Positions 6,737 through 15,448 of a DNA stretch of 40,618 nt are shown one piece after another. The stretch spans positions 1-40,618 of the forward strand of contig NSJM01000022.1 of NCBI GenBank assembly GCA_002634395.1, in the 5' to 3' direction. Positions within the stretch are counted from its first letter, which is position 1; each line of letters begins with the position of its first letter. A program made the translations under genes and the position numbers. Under the pieces are notes generated by a model, which saw only the letters and a program-made list of their open reading frames with translations, did not search any database and had not been told where the DNA came from. Source of the stretch: Candidatus Methylomirabilis sp. GTDB taxonomy: Bacteria > Methylomirabilota > Methylomirabilia > Methylomirabilales > Methylomirabilaceae.

Positions 6737-7984
6737 ATGAAACGTGTTGTTGTCATTGGAGCGGGTGCGGCGGGGACTATGGCCGCGATCTTTGCGGCCT
6801 CCAGCGGCGCTGAGACGCGGCTCCTCGAACGCACGAATGACGGCGGACGCAAAATTCTCATCAGCGGGGGCGGTCGGTGCAACATTCTGCCGGCCGTCGT
6901 TCATGAGTCTCGCTTCGTCACCGATTCTTCACCTCACACCCTTCGAAAGATGCTCCGCTCCTGGCCGCTAAGCGAGCAGATCGCGTTCTTCAAAGACGAA
7001 GCCGGGATCCCCCTGATGGAAGAAGGGGAGTCGGCGAAGCTGTTTCCACAATCTGAGCGCGCGCGCGATGTTCGCGACAGGCTGCTGGCGCTCGCGCGCG
7101 CCAGAGGCGTCGTGATCGAGACCGGCGCGTTGGTCACCGGCCTTGTCCCGGCCGGCAACGGCTGGCAGATCGAACGACGCGGAGGATCATCCCTGCAGGC
7201 CGATGCCGTCGTTGTTGCCACGGGCGGCCTCTCCTTTCCCGGTACGGGAAGCGATGGCCTTGGGCTTCGCATCGTCAAGACGCTGGGGCATACGATCAAC
7301 CGAACCTACCCGGCGCTGACCCCGCTGACGACGACGGTCCGGCGAAAGCCTGGCACTACCGGTGGCGCGCCGTTCGCCGCACTTTTAGGCATTTCGCTGC
7401 CGGTCACGCTGACCGCCCGCGCAGGAACCTTGGAGTCCACATCGACAGGAGGATTTCTTTTCACCCACCACGGCTACAGCGGGCCCGCCGTGCTCGATGT
7501 GTCTCATGTCGCGGTACGCTCACGCGCCGAGATGGACGCTCCCGCGCGTCTCGTTGTACGATGGACGTCATTGAACGATAAGGATTGGGAATCGGCTTTC
7601 GGTTCGCGCGGTTCTCGAACGGTGCTGAACGCTGTAGCGGCTCAGTTACCGCGTCGACTCGCCGACGCGCTGATCGAATTCGCGGGGATCGATCTCTGCC
7701 GAACGCTCTCGCAACTGACCCGCGACGAGCGGCTTCGCCTCATCGACATCCTCGTGCGCACCGAACTGCCGTGGTCGGGAGATGAGGGGTACGGGAAGGC
7801 CGAGGTCACCGGCGGTGGTGTGTGTCTGTCGGAGATCGATCCGAAGACGATGGAAAGCAAGATTCACAGGGGTCTGTTTCTGTGCGGCGAGATGCTCGAC
7901 GCCTTCGGACCGATTGGCGGCTACAACTTTCTCTGGGCGTGGGCGACTGGGCGCGCGGCCGGCCTCGGCGCATCACGCACGTAA
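6737..7984 (+). CDS. YhiN/HI0933-family FAD-dependent oxidoreductase
   Basis: The 415-residue flavoprotein starts with the dinucleotide motif VVVIGAGAAGTMAAIFAAS, followed by LLERTNDGGRKILISGGGRCN, the signature of the HI0933/BaiN family. VVATGGLSFPGTGSDGLG is the second FAD contact, and the C-terminal FGPIGGYNFLWAWATGRAAG closes the site. Length is normal for the family. Substrate is unknown for most members; some relatives reduce steroid-type double bonds. There is no clear ribosome site before ATG 6737; a small frame (6630-6740) ends in an ATGA overlap with it. It precedes the ABC-F genes but is separated by repeats. Confidence 0.88.
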   Translation: MKRVVVIGAGAAGTMAAIFAASSGAETRLLERTNDGGRKILISGGGRCNILPAVVHESRFVTDSSPHTLRKMLRSWPLSEQIAFFKDEAGIPLMEEGESAKLFPQSERARDVRDRLLALARARGVVIETGALVTGLVPAGNGWQIERRGGSSLQADAVVVATGGLSFPGTGSDGLGLRIVKTLGHTINRTYPALTPLTTTVRRKPGTTGGAPFAALLGISLPVTLTARAGTLESTSTGGFLFTHHGYSGPAVLDVSHVAVRSRAEMDAPARLVVRWTSLNDKDWESAFGSRGSRTVLNAVAAQLPRRLADALIEFAGIDLCRTLSQLTRDERLRLIDILVRTELPWSGDEGYGKAEVTGGGVCLSEIDPKTMESKIHRGLFLCGEMLDAFGPIGGYNFLWAWATGRAAGLGASRT

Positions 7985-8015
7985 TAGGTCTTCAATCGTA
8001 GAATCTATGAGTCTA

Positions 8016-8031
8016 CACTACTACAGTAGTG
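8016..8031. repeat. Perfect short palindrome after the flavoprotein gene
   Basis: CACTACT and AGTAGTG pair across a two-base centre, 30 bases after the stop at 7984. No T-run follows, so it is a weak terminator candidate or a protein-binding palindrome. Confidence 0.4.
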
Positions 8032-8052
8032 CCTCACCAATACCTTTACAAT

Positions 8053-8158
8053 CCGTTCGTGGTGAGCCCTTCGACTGCGCTCAGGACAGGCTTGTCGAAC
8101 CCATGAACGGAACTTATTGAAGTTGTTCACCCTTCGACACGGCTCAGGGCGAACGGAA
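8053..8158. repeat. Interspersed repeat with GTTCG...CCTTCGAC...GCTCAGG motifs
   Basis: Two related units lie in tandem: 8053-8112 starts CCGTTCGTGGTGAGCCCTTC and ends in GAACGG, and 8126-8158 contains GTTCACCCTTCGACACGGC and GAACGG. This intergenic repeat type (TTCGTGGTGAGCC-CTTCGAC-GCTCAGGACAGG) is familiar from many bacterial genomes. CCGTTC/GAACGG ends allow a long hairpin between two + strand genes. Confidence 0.65.
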
Positions 8159-8196
8159 CCGTAAAGCTATTACTGAACACTACACTGAGGTCACTA

Positions 8197-10104
8197 ATGC
8201 CTCTCGTTACACTCGATCATGTCTCCATCGCGTACGGACACGTTCCACTGCTCGACGACGCCAGCCTGCAGGTCGAATCCGGCGAACGTGTGTGCGTGAT
8301 CGGCCGGAACGGCACCGGCAAATCCACATTGCTTCAGATCCTCAGCGGAGATCAGGTCCCCGACAGCGGCTCGGTGTGGCGACAGCCTGAGATTGGGGTC
8401 GCGCGGCTCGTGCAGGACGTTCCCCTGTCGTCTAATCGCCCTGTGTTCGACGTCGTCGCGGAAGGGCTGGGGAACCTCGGCGAGTTGGTGGCCGCCTACC
8501 ATCACGCGGCGGTGGAGGTAGCCGAACGAGGCACCGACATCTCGCTCGACAAGCTGGGCAGGCTGCAGCGCGAGCTCGAAGAGCGGGACGGTTGGCGCCT
8601 CGAACAGCGTGTGGAAACCGTCATCGATCGTCTGGGTCTCCCGGCCGAGGCCATCGTCGACGCCTTGTCGGGAGGCTGGCGGCGGCGCGTGCTGCTGGCG
8701 CGGGCGCTGGTGGCCCAGCCGCAACTCCTCCTGCTCGACGAGCCTACCAACCATCTCGACATCGACGCGATGATCTGGCTCGAAGAGTTTCTCAAGACGT
8801 ACGCAGGTGCGGTGGTATTTGTTACCCACGACCGGGTGTTTCTCCAGAATCTGGCAACGCGGATCGTAGAGCTGGATCGCGGCACACTGACGTCGTGGCC
8901 GGGCGACTACGCGACCTTTCTCCGCAGGAAGGAAGAATGGCTCGCGAGTGAGGCGGCGCAGAACGCCACGTTCGACAAGCGGCTCGCCGAGGAAGAGGTG
9001 TGGCTTCGCCAGGGCATCAAGGCCCGGAGAACGCGGGATGAGGGCCGGGTTCGTGCGCTGCTGGCCATGCGACAAGAGCGGGCCGCCCGGCGCGCGCAGG
9101 TCGGTAATGTGCGTCTGCAGGCCGAGATCGGCGAGCGCTCTGGTCGGCTCGTATTCGAGGCCGTCGATATCTCGAAATCGTTCGGCGACAAGCCCGTCGT
9201 CCGCGATCTGTCGTTACGCGTGATGCGCGGCGATCGTGTGGGGTTGATCGGTCCGAACGGATCGGGTAAGACGACCCTGCTTCGACTGTTGATCGGCGAA
9301 CTCACGCCCGACACGGGCAACGTGAAGCGCGGCGCCAACGTTCAGGTGGCGTATTACGACCAGCAGCGCGAGCAGCTCGATCCCCAGCGCACGGTATTTG
9401 ACACGGTCGGCGACGGAAACGACACGATCACGGTGAACGGTCGTACGCAGCACGTCCACGGATACCTCTGCGACTTTCTGTTCCCACCCGAGCGCGCGTA
9501 CGCCAGGGTACAGACGCTGTCTGGCGGTGAGCGAAATCGCCTGGTGCTGGCACGCCTGTTTACGCAACCCGCCAACGTCCTCGTCCTCGATGAGCCCACA
9601 AACGATCTCGACATCGAGACGCTGGAATTACTCGAATCGTATCTCATCGAGTGGCCGGGAACGCTGCTGCTCGTCAGCCACGATCGCGCATTCATCGATC
9701 ACGTCGTCACGAGCACGCTTGTCTTCGAAGGCGGCGGACAGGTGCAGGAGTACGTCGGTGGATACGAGGATTGGCTGCGGCAGCGCGGCACACGGGAGAT
9801 AGCGACCAAGGCGCAGCCGGAGAGGACGGCACGCCCTGCGCAACCGCCCGTGACGGTGGCGACCAGAAAGAAACCGACCTATCGCGAGCAAAGGGAACTC
9901 GAGCAGCTTCCGGCGCAGATCGAAGCCCTGGAACGCGAGCATGTGCAATTAACCGCCTCGATTACCGATCCCCTCTTTTACCGTCAGCCGGCCGATTCGA
10001 TCACGCAAGCGCTCGCGCGGCTCGAGGCGGTGGCACGCGAGCTTCACGACGCCTACGCCCGCTGGGATGAGCTCGATTCCCGCATCACACGTGGACGCGC
10101 GTGA
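8197..10104 (+). CDS. uup: ABC-F ATPase, Uup-like
   Basis: This 635-residue protein has two ATPase domains without membrane segments. Domain 1 has Walker A GRNGTGKST, signature LSGGWRRRV and Walker B LLLLDEPTNHLDI; domain 2 has GPNGSGKTT, LSGGERNRL and VLVLDEPTNDLDI. Both glutamates needed for hydrolysis are present. The linker and the C-terminal charged coiled coil (EQRELEQLPAQIEALEREH onward) are as in Uup, whose C-terminal domain binds DNA; family members act at the ribosome or on branched DNA. GAGGT lies six bases before ATG 8197. It is followed 71 bases later by a second ABC-F gene that appears to have its own promoter. Confidence 0.93.
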   Translation: MPLVTLDHVSIAYGHVPLLDDASLQVESGERVCVIGRNGTGKSTLLQILSGDQVPDSGSVWRQPEIGVARLVQDVPLSSNRPVFDVVAEGLGNLGELVAAYHHAAVEVAERGTDISLDKLGRLQRELEERDGWRLEQRVETVIDRLGLPAEAIVDALSGGWRRRVLLARALVAQPQLLLLDEPTNHLDIDAMIWLEEFLKTYAGAVVFVTHDRVFLQNLATRIVELDRGTLTSWPGDYATFLRRKEEWLASEAAQNATFDKRLAEEEVWLRQGIKARRTRDEGRVRALLAMRQERAARRAQVGNVRLQAEIGERSGRLVFEAVDISKSFGDKPVVRDLSLRVMRGDRVGLIGPNGSGKTTLLRLLIGELTPDTGNVKRGANVQVAYYDQQREQLDPQRTVFDTVGDGNDTITVNGRTQHVHGYLCDFLFPPERAYARVQTLSGGERNRLVLARLFTQPANVLVLDEPTNDLDIETLELLESYLIEWPGTLLLVSHDRAFIDHVVTSTLVFEGGGQVQEYVGGYEDWLRQRGTREIATKAQPERTARPAQPPVTVATRKKPTYREQRELEQLPAQIEALEREHVQLTASITDPLFYRQPADSITQALARLEAVARELHDAYARWDELDSRITRGRA

Positions 10105-10158
10105 TGGACTCACGAAGTGTCCGGCGGCGCGACATACCCTACAAATTTCCGTAAATCC

Positions 10159-10167
10159 TGCTATAAT
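10159..10167 (+). promoter_or_regulatory. Extended -10 promoter element
   Basis: TGCTATAAT is a perfect extended -10 (TGn + TATAAT) at 10159-10167. No good -35 hexamer is seen, which extended -10 promoters tolerate. Transcription would start near 10174, so the next gene's ATG at 10176 would be at the very 5' end of the mRNA. Confidence 0.6.
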
Positions 10168-10175
10168 ACACCACT

Positions 10176-11774
10176 ATGATTTCAGTGAACGGCGTGTGCA
10201 TGCGGTTCGGTTCGAAAGTCCTGTTCGAAGACGTCACGACGACGTTTTCCGCAGGGCGGCGCTACGGTTTGACGGGCCCCAACGGCGCCGGCAAGTCGAC
10301 GTTTATGAAACTGCTCACCGGCGAGATCGATCCGCAGGTGGGCACGGTGTCCAAGCCGGGTAAGCTCGGTGTCCTCAGCCAGGACCAATATGCGTTCGAC
10401 CGGTTCCGCGTGATCGACACCGTCATCATGGGCAACAGACGCCTGTGGGCGGCCCTTCAGGAACGCGACGAACTCTATGCGCAGCCGGAGATGACCCACG
10501 AGGCCGGTATGCGCCTCGGCGAGCTCGAGGGCATTGTCGGCGACGAAGACGGCTACTCGGCGGAAAACGACGCGGCTCTGCTGCTGCAGGGGCTCGACAT
10601 TCCCGACGACATCCACGACTGGAAGATGGCGGAGTTACAGGGCGGGCAGAAGGTGCGCGTGCTGTTGGCGCAGGCCTTGTTCGGCCATCCGGACGCGCTG
10701 CTGCTCGACGAGCCGACGAACCACCTGGACCTGGATTCGATTCACTGGCTGGAGGAACTCCTTGGTCGGTACGAGGGCACGCTCATCGTCATCTCGCACG
10801 ATCGCCATTTCCTGAACAACGTCTGCACGCATATCGCCGACATCGACTATCAGACGATCATTACCTACACCGGCGGCTACGACGACATGGTGGTCGCCAA
10901 GACGCAGATTCGGTCAAAGATCGAATCCGAGAACGCGCAACGGGCAAAGAAGATCGCGCAGTTGCAGGACTTCATCCAGCGTTTCGGGGCGGGCACGCGC
11001 GCGAGCCAGGCCACATCGCGGCGCAAAGAAGTCGAACGGCTGCGGACGACCGATTTGGCCCGCTCGAACATTCAGCGTCCATACATCAAATTCTCAATGA
11101 AACGGCCGTCCGGAAAAGTCGCGCTGGAGTTCGAGGACCTGTCGAAGGGCTTCAAGAACAATCGTGTCATTTCCGACTTCAGCGCTATCGTCCATCGGGG
11201 CGAGAAGATCGTGCTTGTCGGCCGCAACGGGGCCGGCAAAACCACCTTGCTGAAGGCGCTGCTGGCCGATGCGCCCGGCTTGCCGACCTCCCCTTCCGAT
11301 GTGGACAGCGGCAAGACGATGTGGGGGCACGGGGTGTCGATCGGCTACTTTCCACAGGACCACACCGGAGAGATCGAGAAGGGGCTGACGGCGGCAGACT
11401 GGCTGCACCGCTTTGATCCGGAAGCGTCACGGCAGGACATTCATGGACTGTTGGGACAGATGCTGTTCAGCGGCGAAGAAGGCCACAAGCCGACCGAAGC
11501 ATTGTCTGGCGGCGAGACCGCCAGGTTGCTGTTTTGCCGCATCATGCTGCTGAAGCCGAACGTGCTTGTCCTGGACGAGCCCACTAACCATCTCGACCTG
11601 GAATCCATCAACGCGCTGAATGTGGCGCTTCAGAAGTTCGAGGGCACCGTGCTGCTGGTCACGCACGATCAGGACCTGCTCGAAGAAGTGGGCACGCGGA
11701 TGTGGCACTTCGAGCACGGTAAGATTGTGGATTTCAAAGGGAGCTTCGAGGAATACGCTTCGTCGCCGGCCTGA
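10176..11774 (+). CDS. ABC-F ATPase, YbiT-like
   Basis: The 532-residue protein has two ATPase domains: Walker A GPNGAGKST with signature LQGGQKVRV and Walker B ALLLDEPTNHLDLDS; then GRNGAGKTT, LSGGETARLLF and VLVLDEPTNHLDLES. The inter-domain linker (SKIESENAQRAKKIAQLQDF, then FGAGTRASQATSRRKEVERL) is the P-site interaction motif region typical of YbiT. The first signature has Q instead of S (LQGGQ), also seen in relatives. ABC-F proteins of this type bind the ribosomal E site and adjust translation. No Shine-Dalgarno precedes ATG 10176; the -10 element ends eight bases earlier, pointing to a leaderless mRNA. Confidence 0.92.
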   Translation: MISVNGVCMRFGSKVLFEDVTTTFSAGRRYGLTGPNGAGKSTFMKLLTGEIDPQVGTVSKPGKLGVLSQDQYAFDRFRVIDTVIMGNRRLWAALQERDELYAQPEMTHEAGMRLGELEGIVGDEDGYSAENDAALLLQGLDIPDDIHDWKMAELQGGQKVRVLLAQALFGHPDALLLDEPTNHLDLDSIHWLEELLGRYEGTLIVISHDRHFLNNVCTHIADIDYQTIITYTGGYDDMVVAKTQIRSKIESENAQRAKKIAQLQDFIQRFGAGTRASQATSRRKEVERLRTTDLARSNIQRPYIKFSMKRPSGKVALEFEDLSKGFKNNRVISDFSAIVHRGEKIVLVGRNGAGKTTLLKALLADAPGLPTSPSDVDSGKTMWGHGVSIGYFPQDHTGEIEKGLTAADWLHRFDPEASRQDIHGLLGQMLFSGEEGHKPTEALSGGETARLLFCRIMLLKPNVLVLDEPTNHLDLESINALNVALQKFEGTVLLVTHDQDLLEEVGTRMWHFEHGKIVDFKGSFEEYASSPA

Positions 11775-11822
11775 CGCACGTCTTCGGCGACATGGCACGC
11801 CGACCAGTGACCCGGACGATAT

Positions 11823-12818
11823 ATGCAGAGCGTCCTTTATTCCTCTCGACATATCGCCATCCTGGGCGGCGGCGCAGCGGGCATGTCCTGCGCCCTGTGG
11901 TTGAAGCATCTGGGTTTTTCGCCTGTCCTCATCGAGCCCTACACGGCGCTGGGCGGGCAATTGTTAGGGATTCACCGGATCAACCGTTGGATATTGGGTA
12001 TCCCAGGGCGAACGGGGTCGGCGCTCGCTGAGATGTACGGCAGGCATGTGTTCGATGAAGCTATCGACGTCCGCCTTGATACCCGGCTCGAATCCGTGAT
12101 GACGGAGGATTCCGGGTTCAGCCTGGTTGTGCGGGAAGGCAAACACCACTGTACGGCATCGCTGCCTGCGCGAGCACTCGTCATCGCCACAGGATTGCGG
12201 GTCAACTCCTCAGCCATCCTCCACCCAATCCCGGGGGCCCTGCCGCTGTATGAATCCGGCCTCTTGTCGTTTTTCCCCCTGGACCATCTCGAACCAATGG
12301 AACTCCTTGAGGGCAAGCGGGTAGCTGTGATAGGCGGCGGCGACAATGCCCATTGCACCGTCAGGGATCTGGCTTCCAGAACTGCCCTCACCCATTTGAT
12401 CATCCGCTCTCGGCCCAGGGCGCAGCCCATGGTGCGTCAAGAGGTGGAAGCACTCATCCGGCAGGGGCGCGTCCAGGAACACGGCGGCGCGCTCATCACG
12501 GGCTTTCATCAGGGATCGGGCGGTATCGCCATTGTGTTGGCGCGAAACGATTCCAATGCCGAACGCATCGAGGTTGACCGGATTTTCGCCCGCACCGGCT
12601 TCGCCCCGAACACGGAATTCCTCGCCGGGCTGGGCCCCTTAGCCGGGCTGGACAGGAATAGCGACGGCTATGTGCGGGTCGATGCCTGGAAGCGCGCGTC
12701 GTTGCCTTTCGTGTATGCCATCGGCGATGTCGCCAACCCGGATCACCCCTCCGTGGTCACCGCCATCGCCGACGGCGCGGTGGCGGCGCAGGCCATCGCC
12801 CAAGACGTGGGAGCATAA
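11823..12818 (+). CDS. Thioredoxin-reductase-like flavoprotein lacking CxxC
   Basis: The 331-residue protein has two dinucleotide folds: FAD motif IAILGGGAAGMSCAL near residue 11 and NAD(P)H motif VAVIGGGDNAHCTVRDL near residue 165, plus the C-terminal FAD motif VYAIGDVANP. It is the size of thioredoxin reductase, but the redox CxxC normally between the two domains is absent; its few cysteines are isolated. It is more like the NAD(P)H:ferredoxin reductase or other electron-transfer branch of the family. ATG 11823 has only a weak ribosome site. The next gene starts two bases after its stop, so the two are co-translated. Confidence 0.8.
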   Translation: MQSVLYSSRHIAILGGGAAGMSCALWLKHLGFSPVLIEPYTALGGQLLGIHRINRWILGIPGRTGSALAEMYGRHVFDEAIDVRLDTRLESVMTEDSGFSLVVREGKHHCTASLPARALVIATGLRVNSSAILHPIPGALPLYESGLLSFFPLDHLEPMELLEGKRVAVIGGGDNAHCTVRDLASRTALTHLIIRSRPRAQPMVRQEVEALIRQGRVQEHGGALITGFHQGSGGIAIVLARNDSNAERIEVDRIFARTGFAPNTEFLAGLGPLAGLDRNSDGYVRVDAWKRASLPFVYAIGDVANPDHPSVVTAIADGAVAAQAIAQDVGA

Positions 12819-12820
12819 GC

Positions 12821-13780
12821 ATGGGCCGTGACACGCCGCTAGTCTGGATCGTGGACAGCGCCTACACCGGCGAGTTACACGCCCGCCTCGGCGTGGCCGA
12901 GCGGCTGGGCTACGGCTACGAGTTGATTCCTTTGCCTAACGACGACGCCGGGGCTTACGCCAGGCTGTTGGAAGACCGCTACGGGCGCGCCTGCCGGGAC
13001 GGCGCATCGAGGCCTGTAATCCTGTTGAGCGGAACCGGCGAGGATACGATCGGTCCTATTGCAGATCTCAAGGGTGTGTTCCAAGAGCGGCTACTGAACG
13101 TGTACCTGGCTTCTATCCTTCCGGACGAACCAAATCTGCGCCTTCAGGAGTACGATCTGATCGCCTCCCCCCAGTTAAGCGGCGCCAATATCGTCACCAC
13201 GGTGGGCGTGGTGCACAGGATGACGGGACGCCTGCTGGACCAGGCTTTTCACCGGCACCAGGATGTGTTCGCCGACTTGGCCCGGCCCCTGGTGGGTTTG
13301 TTGGTGGGCGGCAACACCCGGTATTGCTTCGGCTTCCACGAAGACCATGCTCGGTGCTTGGGCAGGCGGGTCGCAAGCATCGTCGCATCGCTCCAGGGGA
13401 GCCTGGTGGTCACGAATAGCCGCCGAACCCCGAAAGACGCTCTGGCCGCCTTGCTGGACGAGATCGCGGGCCTGCAGTGCCGCTTTTTCGACTGGCAACA
13501 AACCGGTGCAGATTTTTACCCCGCGCTGCTCGCTCATGGCGATGTGCTTGTCGCCACCGGGGATTCAGTCTCCATGTGTTCCGAGGCCAGTTACACAGGC
13601 AAGCCGCTGCTGGTGGATATACGCGACTGCGCGACGGAAATCTACCATCGTCATATCATCGGCAAACTCATTGCGTATGGCGCAGCCAAGCCGCTGAGCG
13701 ACGCATTCCAACCCTGGACCTACACACCGCCCGATCCGACAGGGGCCGTGGTTGCGGCAATCCACGAGCGGCTTCTTTAG
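12821..13780 (+). CDS. ELM1/GtrOC1-family (DUF1022) putative glycosyltransferase
   Basis: The 319-residue protein contains the typical marks of the ELM1-like family: PLVGLLVGGNTRYCFGF, SLVVTNSRRTP and DVLVATGDSVSMCSEASYTG, arranged as in GT-B-like proteins. Bacterial members are poorly known; plant ELM1 takes part in mitochondrial fission, others lie in surface polysaccharide loci. The two-base gap to the flavoprotein upstream shows one operon. A nucleotide-sugar role is inference from the fold family, and the pairing with an oxidoreductase is unexplained. Confidence 0.75.
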   Translation: MGRDTPLVWIVDSAYTGELHARLGVAERLGYGYELIPLPNDDAGAYARLLEDRYGRACRDGASRPVILLSGTGEDTIGPIADLKGVFQERLLNVYLASILPDEPNLRLQEYDLIASPQLSGANIVTTVGVVHRMTGRLLDQAFHRHQDVFADLARPLVGLLVGGNTRYCFGFHEDHARCLGRRVASIVASLQGSLVVTNSRRTPKDALAALLDEIAGLQCRFFDWQQTGADFYPALLAHGDVLVATGDSVSMCSEASYTGKPLLVDIRDCATEIYHRHIIGKLIAYGAAKPLSDAFQPWTYTPPDPTGAVVAAIHERLL

Positions 13781-13838
13781 AAAATAGCGGTTAGCACTCA
13801 GCACTCAGCCGTCAGCCTTCCAGAAAACTCGTGAGGCG

Positions 13839-14288
13839 TCAGGCGTGAGAAGGGTTCTCCCCCCGTTGCGTGGATATCACCCCCAACTGCTGCATGACGA
13901 ACCCAAGGAAGTTATGCTGCGCCCATCGCTCTACGATCTTTCCTCTCTCGATCCGGTAGATGACAATACCAGCCATCTCCACCGGCTTCCCGGATGGCGG
14001 GATACCCTTGAACTCGCCTGTATGCGTTCCGGTTCCGCTCACTCGGACCACCACCCGGTCTCCCTCAGCAATCAGATCGTGGATAACATGGGCGCCGTCG
14101 GGAAACGCGGTCGCAAATACCTTGAATGCCTGCTTAATCCCTTCGAGCCCGGGCTTGAGACCGGGGATTGGCGGTGGGTCGTGATCGATAAGCTCGGCGG
14201 AGAAGAACTCATCCATCGCATCGAAATTCTGCTTATCGGTTTCCTCGTAGAGACGGCGCACCAGACGCTTGTTGTCTTCGGTCGTCAT
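13839..14288 (-). CDS. SnoaL-like polyketide cyclase family protein (ester cyclase)
   Basis: The 149-residue protein begins MTTEDNKRLVRRLYEETD at ATG 14288, with AGGAGGTG just upstream. The pattern FSAELIDHDPPPIPGLKPGL, FPDGAHVIHDLIAEGDRVVV, GTHTGEFKGIPPSGKPVEM and WAQHNFLGFVMQQLG is the SnoaL-like ester cyclase family (NTF2 fold). The His-Asp pair in DHDPPP and the conserved D in EGDRVVVR are present. Most members act outside polyketide synthesis with unknown ligands. It lies downstream of the secreted thiol-disulfide protein on the same strand, 52 bases away. Confidence 0.82.
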   Translation of the reverse strand: MTTEDNKRLVRRLYEETDKQNFDAMDEFFSAELIDHDPPPIPGLKPGLEGIKQAFKVFATAFPDGAHVIHDLIAEGDRVVVRVSGTGTHTGEFKGIPPSGKPVEMAGIVIYRIERGKIVERWAQHNFLGFVMQQLGVISTQRGENPSHA

Positions 14289-14340
14289 TTCACACCTCCT
14301 GAACATGAGTGCTGCATTCCCAGTATGGGCTCGGGGTCGG

Positions 14341-15408
14341 TTATTTCGAAGAACGGCGCAGCTCGCGCTCGATAATACGCTGAAACGTCTCCAATGGCTG
14401 GGCACCAACCAGAAGCCGCCCGTTGATAAAAAAGGCGGGGGTTCCGGTGATGCCGAGGCGCGTCCCTTCCTGTACATCAGAGGCGACCGCTGCTGCGTGC
14501 CGTCCACTGTCCAGGCAGGTCGCGAAGTTGTTGGCATCGAGCTTCAACTGTTCGGCAAATCGTTTGAAGTCTGCGACCGTAGTCTGCGATTGAGACTCAA
14601 ACAGTCGATCATGATACTCCCAGAACTTCCCTTGTTCGCCGGCGCATCGAGCGGCCTCGTGCGCTTTCGCCGCTTTAGGGTGAAGGCTGGCGATCGGGAA
14701 GTCCCGGAACGCTAACCGCACCTGCTTGGGGTAGAGCCGCACCACCTCTTTCAGTGTTCCAACGACCCGACTGCAGAAGGGACACTGAAAGTCGGAGAAC
14801 TCAATGATGGTAACCGGCGCGTCTTTGGGACCGTGAGCAAAGGCCCCTTCCGCGCTCACCTGGACTCGGACCGGCTCCGGCTCTTCCAGGAAGCGCTCAA
14901 TCTTGGCGCGTTGCTGGAGGCCGGCCAGGTAGGCACGACGGCCGGTTTGTACCTTCTGCTCTTTCAGATAGTCGCGGACCTTCGGACGAAGCTCGGCGTC
15001 CTCCCCCTGAAGGCGTGCCCTGTTCTGGGTCATGAATGTCGCAACCTCTGCATCGGTGACCTCCGCGACCTTCGAGGCAACCTCGGCCTTCAATAGCTCC
15101 TCAACCGTGATCCCACGTCGCTTGGCTTCGCGCGCTAGAACCCGCTCTGAGATCAACTCTTCGAGCTTCGACTCCATGAGCTGGAATTTCTGATCTTGCA
15201 GTTTGGCCAGTTGTGGAGCCAGGGCCTTCTCAAGCTCGTCGAGTGTGACGACCTGATCATCTACCCTTGCAGCGACTCCAGGTTCCGCCGGTTTGGCAGG
15301 TGGAGCACCGCCAAACGCAGACTGCCCCCACAGAACTGCCCATAAAAGAAAGGCTGCGCCAATCGCTGTAGGCCAACGCACTGATGTGTTGTTTCCCATA
15401 AACCGCAT
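14341..15408 (-). CDS. Exported SurA-like/DsbA-fold fusion (disulfide oxidoreductase)
   Basis: ATG 15408 follows GAGGAGG at five bases, giving 355 residues. A signal sequence or anchor (WPTAIGAAFLLWAVLWGQSAFGG) is followed by a SurA/PpiC-type N-terminal helical domain (VDDQVVTLDELEKAL, LISERVLAREAKRRGI). From about residue 185 there is a DsbA/thioredoxin_4 domain with IIEFSDFQCPFCSRV (active CPFC at about 209-212) and cis-Pro loop GTPAFFING. It should oxidise or isomerise disulfides in the periplasm; the chaperone-like domain may hold substrates. The Tat-dependent multicopper oxidase gene lies 40 bases upstream on the same strand, suggesting a joint role in maturing exported metalloproteins. 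Confidence 0.88.
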   Translation of the reverse strand: MRFMGNNTSVRWPTAIGAAFLLWAVLWGQSAFGGAPPAKPAEPGVAARVDDQVVTLDELEKALAPQLAKLQDQKFQLMESKLEELISERVLAREAKRRGITVEELLKAEVASKVAEVTDAEVATFMTQNRARLQGEDAELRPKVRDYLKEQKVQTGRRAYLAGLQQRAKIERFLEEPEPVRVQVSAEGAFAHGPKDAPVTIIEFSDFQCPFCSRVVGTLKEVVRLYPKQVRLAFRDFPIASLHPKAAKAHEAARCAGEQGKFWEYHDRLFESQSQTTVADFKRFAEQLKLDANNFATCLDSGRHAAAVASDVQEGTRLGITGTPAFFINGRLLVGAQPLETFQRIIERELRRSSK

Positions 15409-15448
15409 GATATCCTCCTCACCCATTGGTTTCAGAAGCCTGATTGCG

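Noticed and set aside
6630-6740. Small frame of 36 codons ending in an ATGA overlap with the YhiN-family gene
   Set aside because: The overlap is suggestive of coupling, but there is no ribosome site and no recognisable sequence; kept only as a remark.
10445-11416. Alternative-frame 323-codon reading frame inside the YbiT-like gene
   Set aside because: Arg/Gly/Ala-rich sequence without motifs, while the other frame carries both ATPase domains intact.
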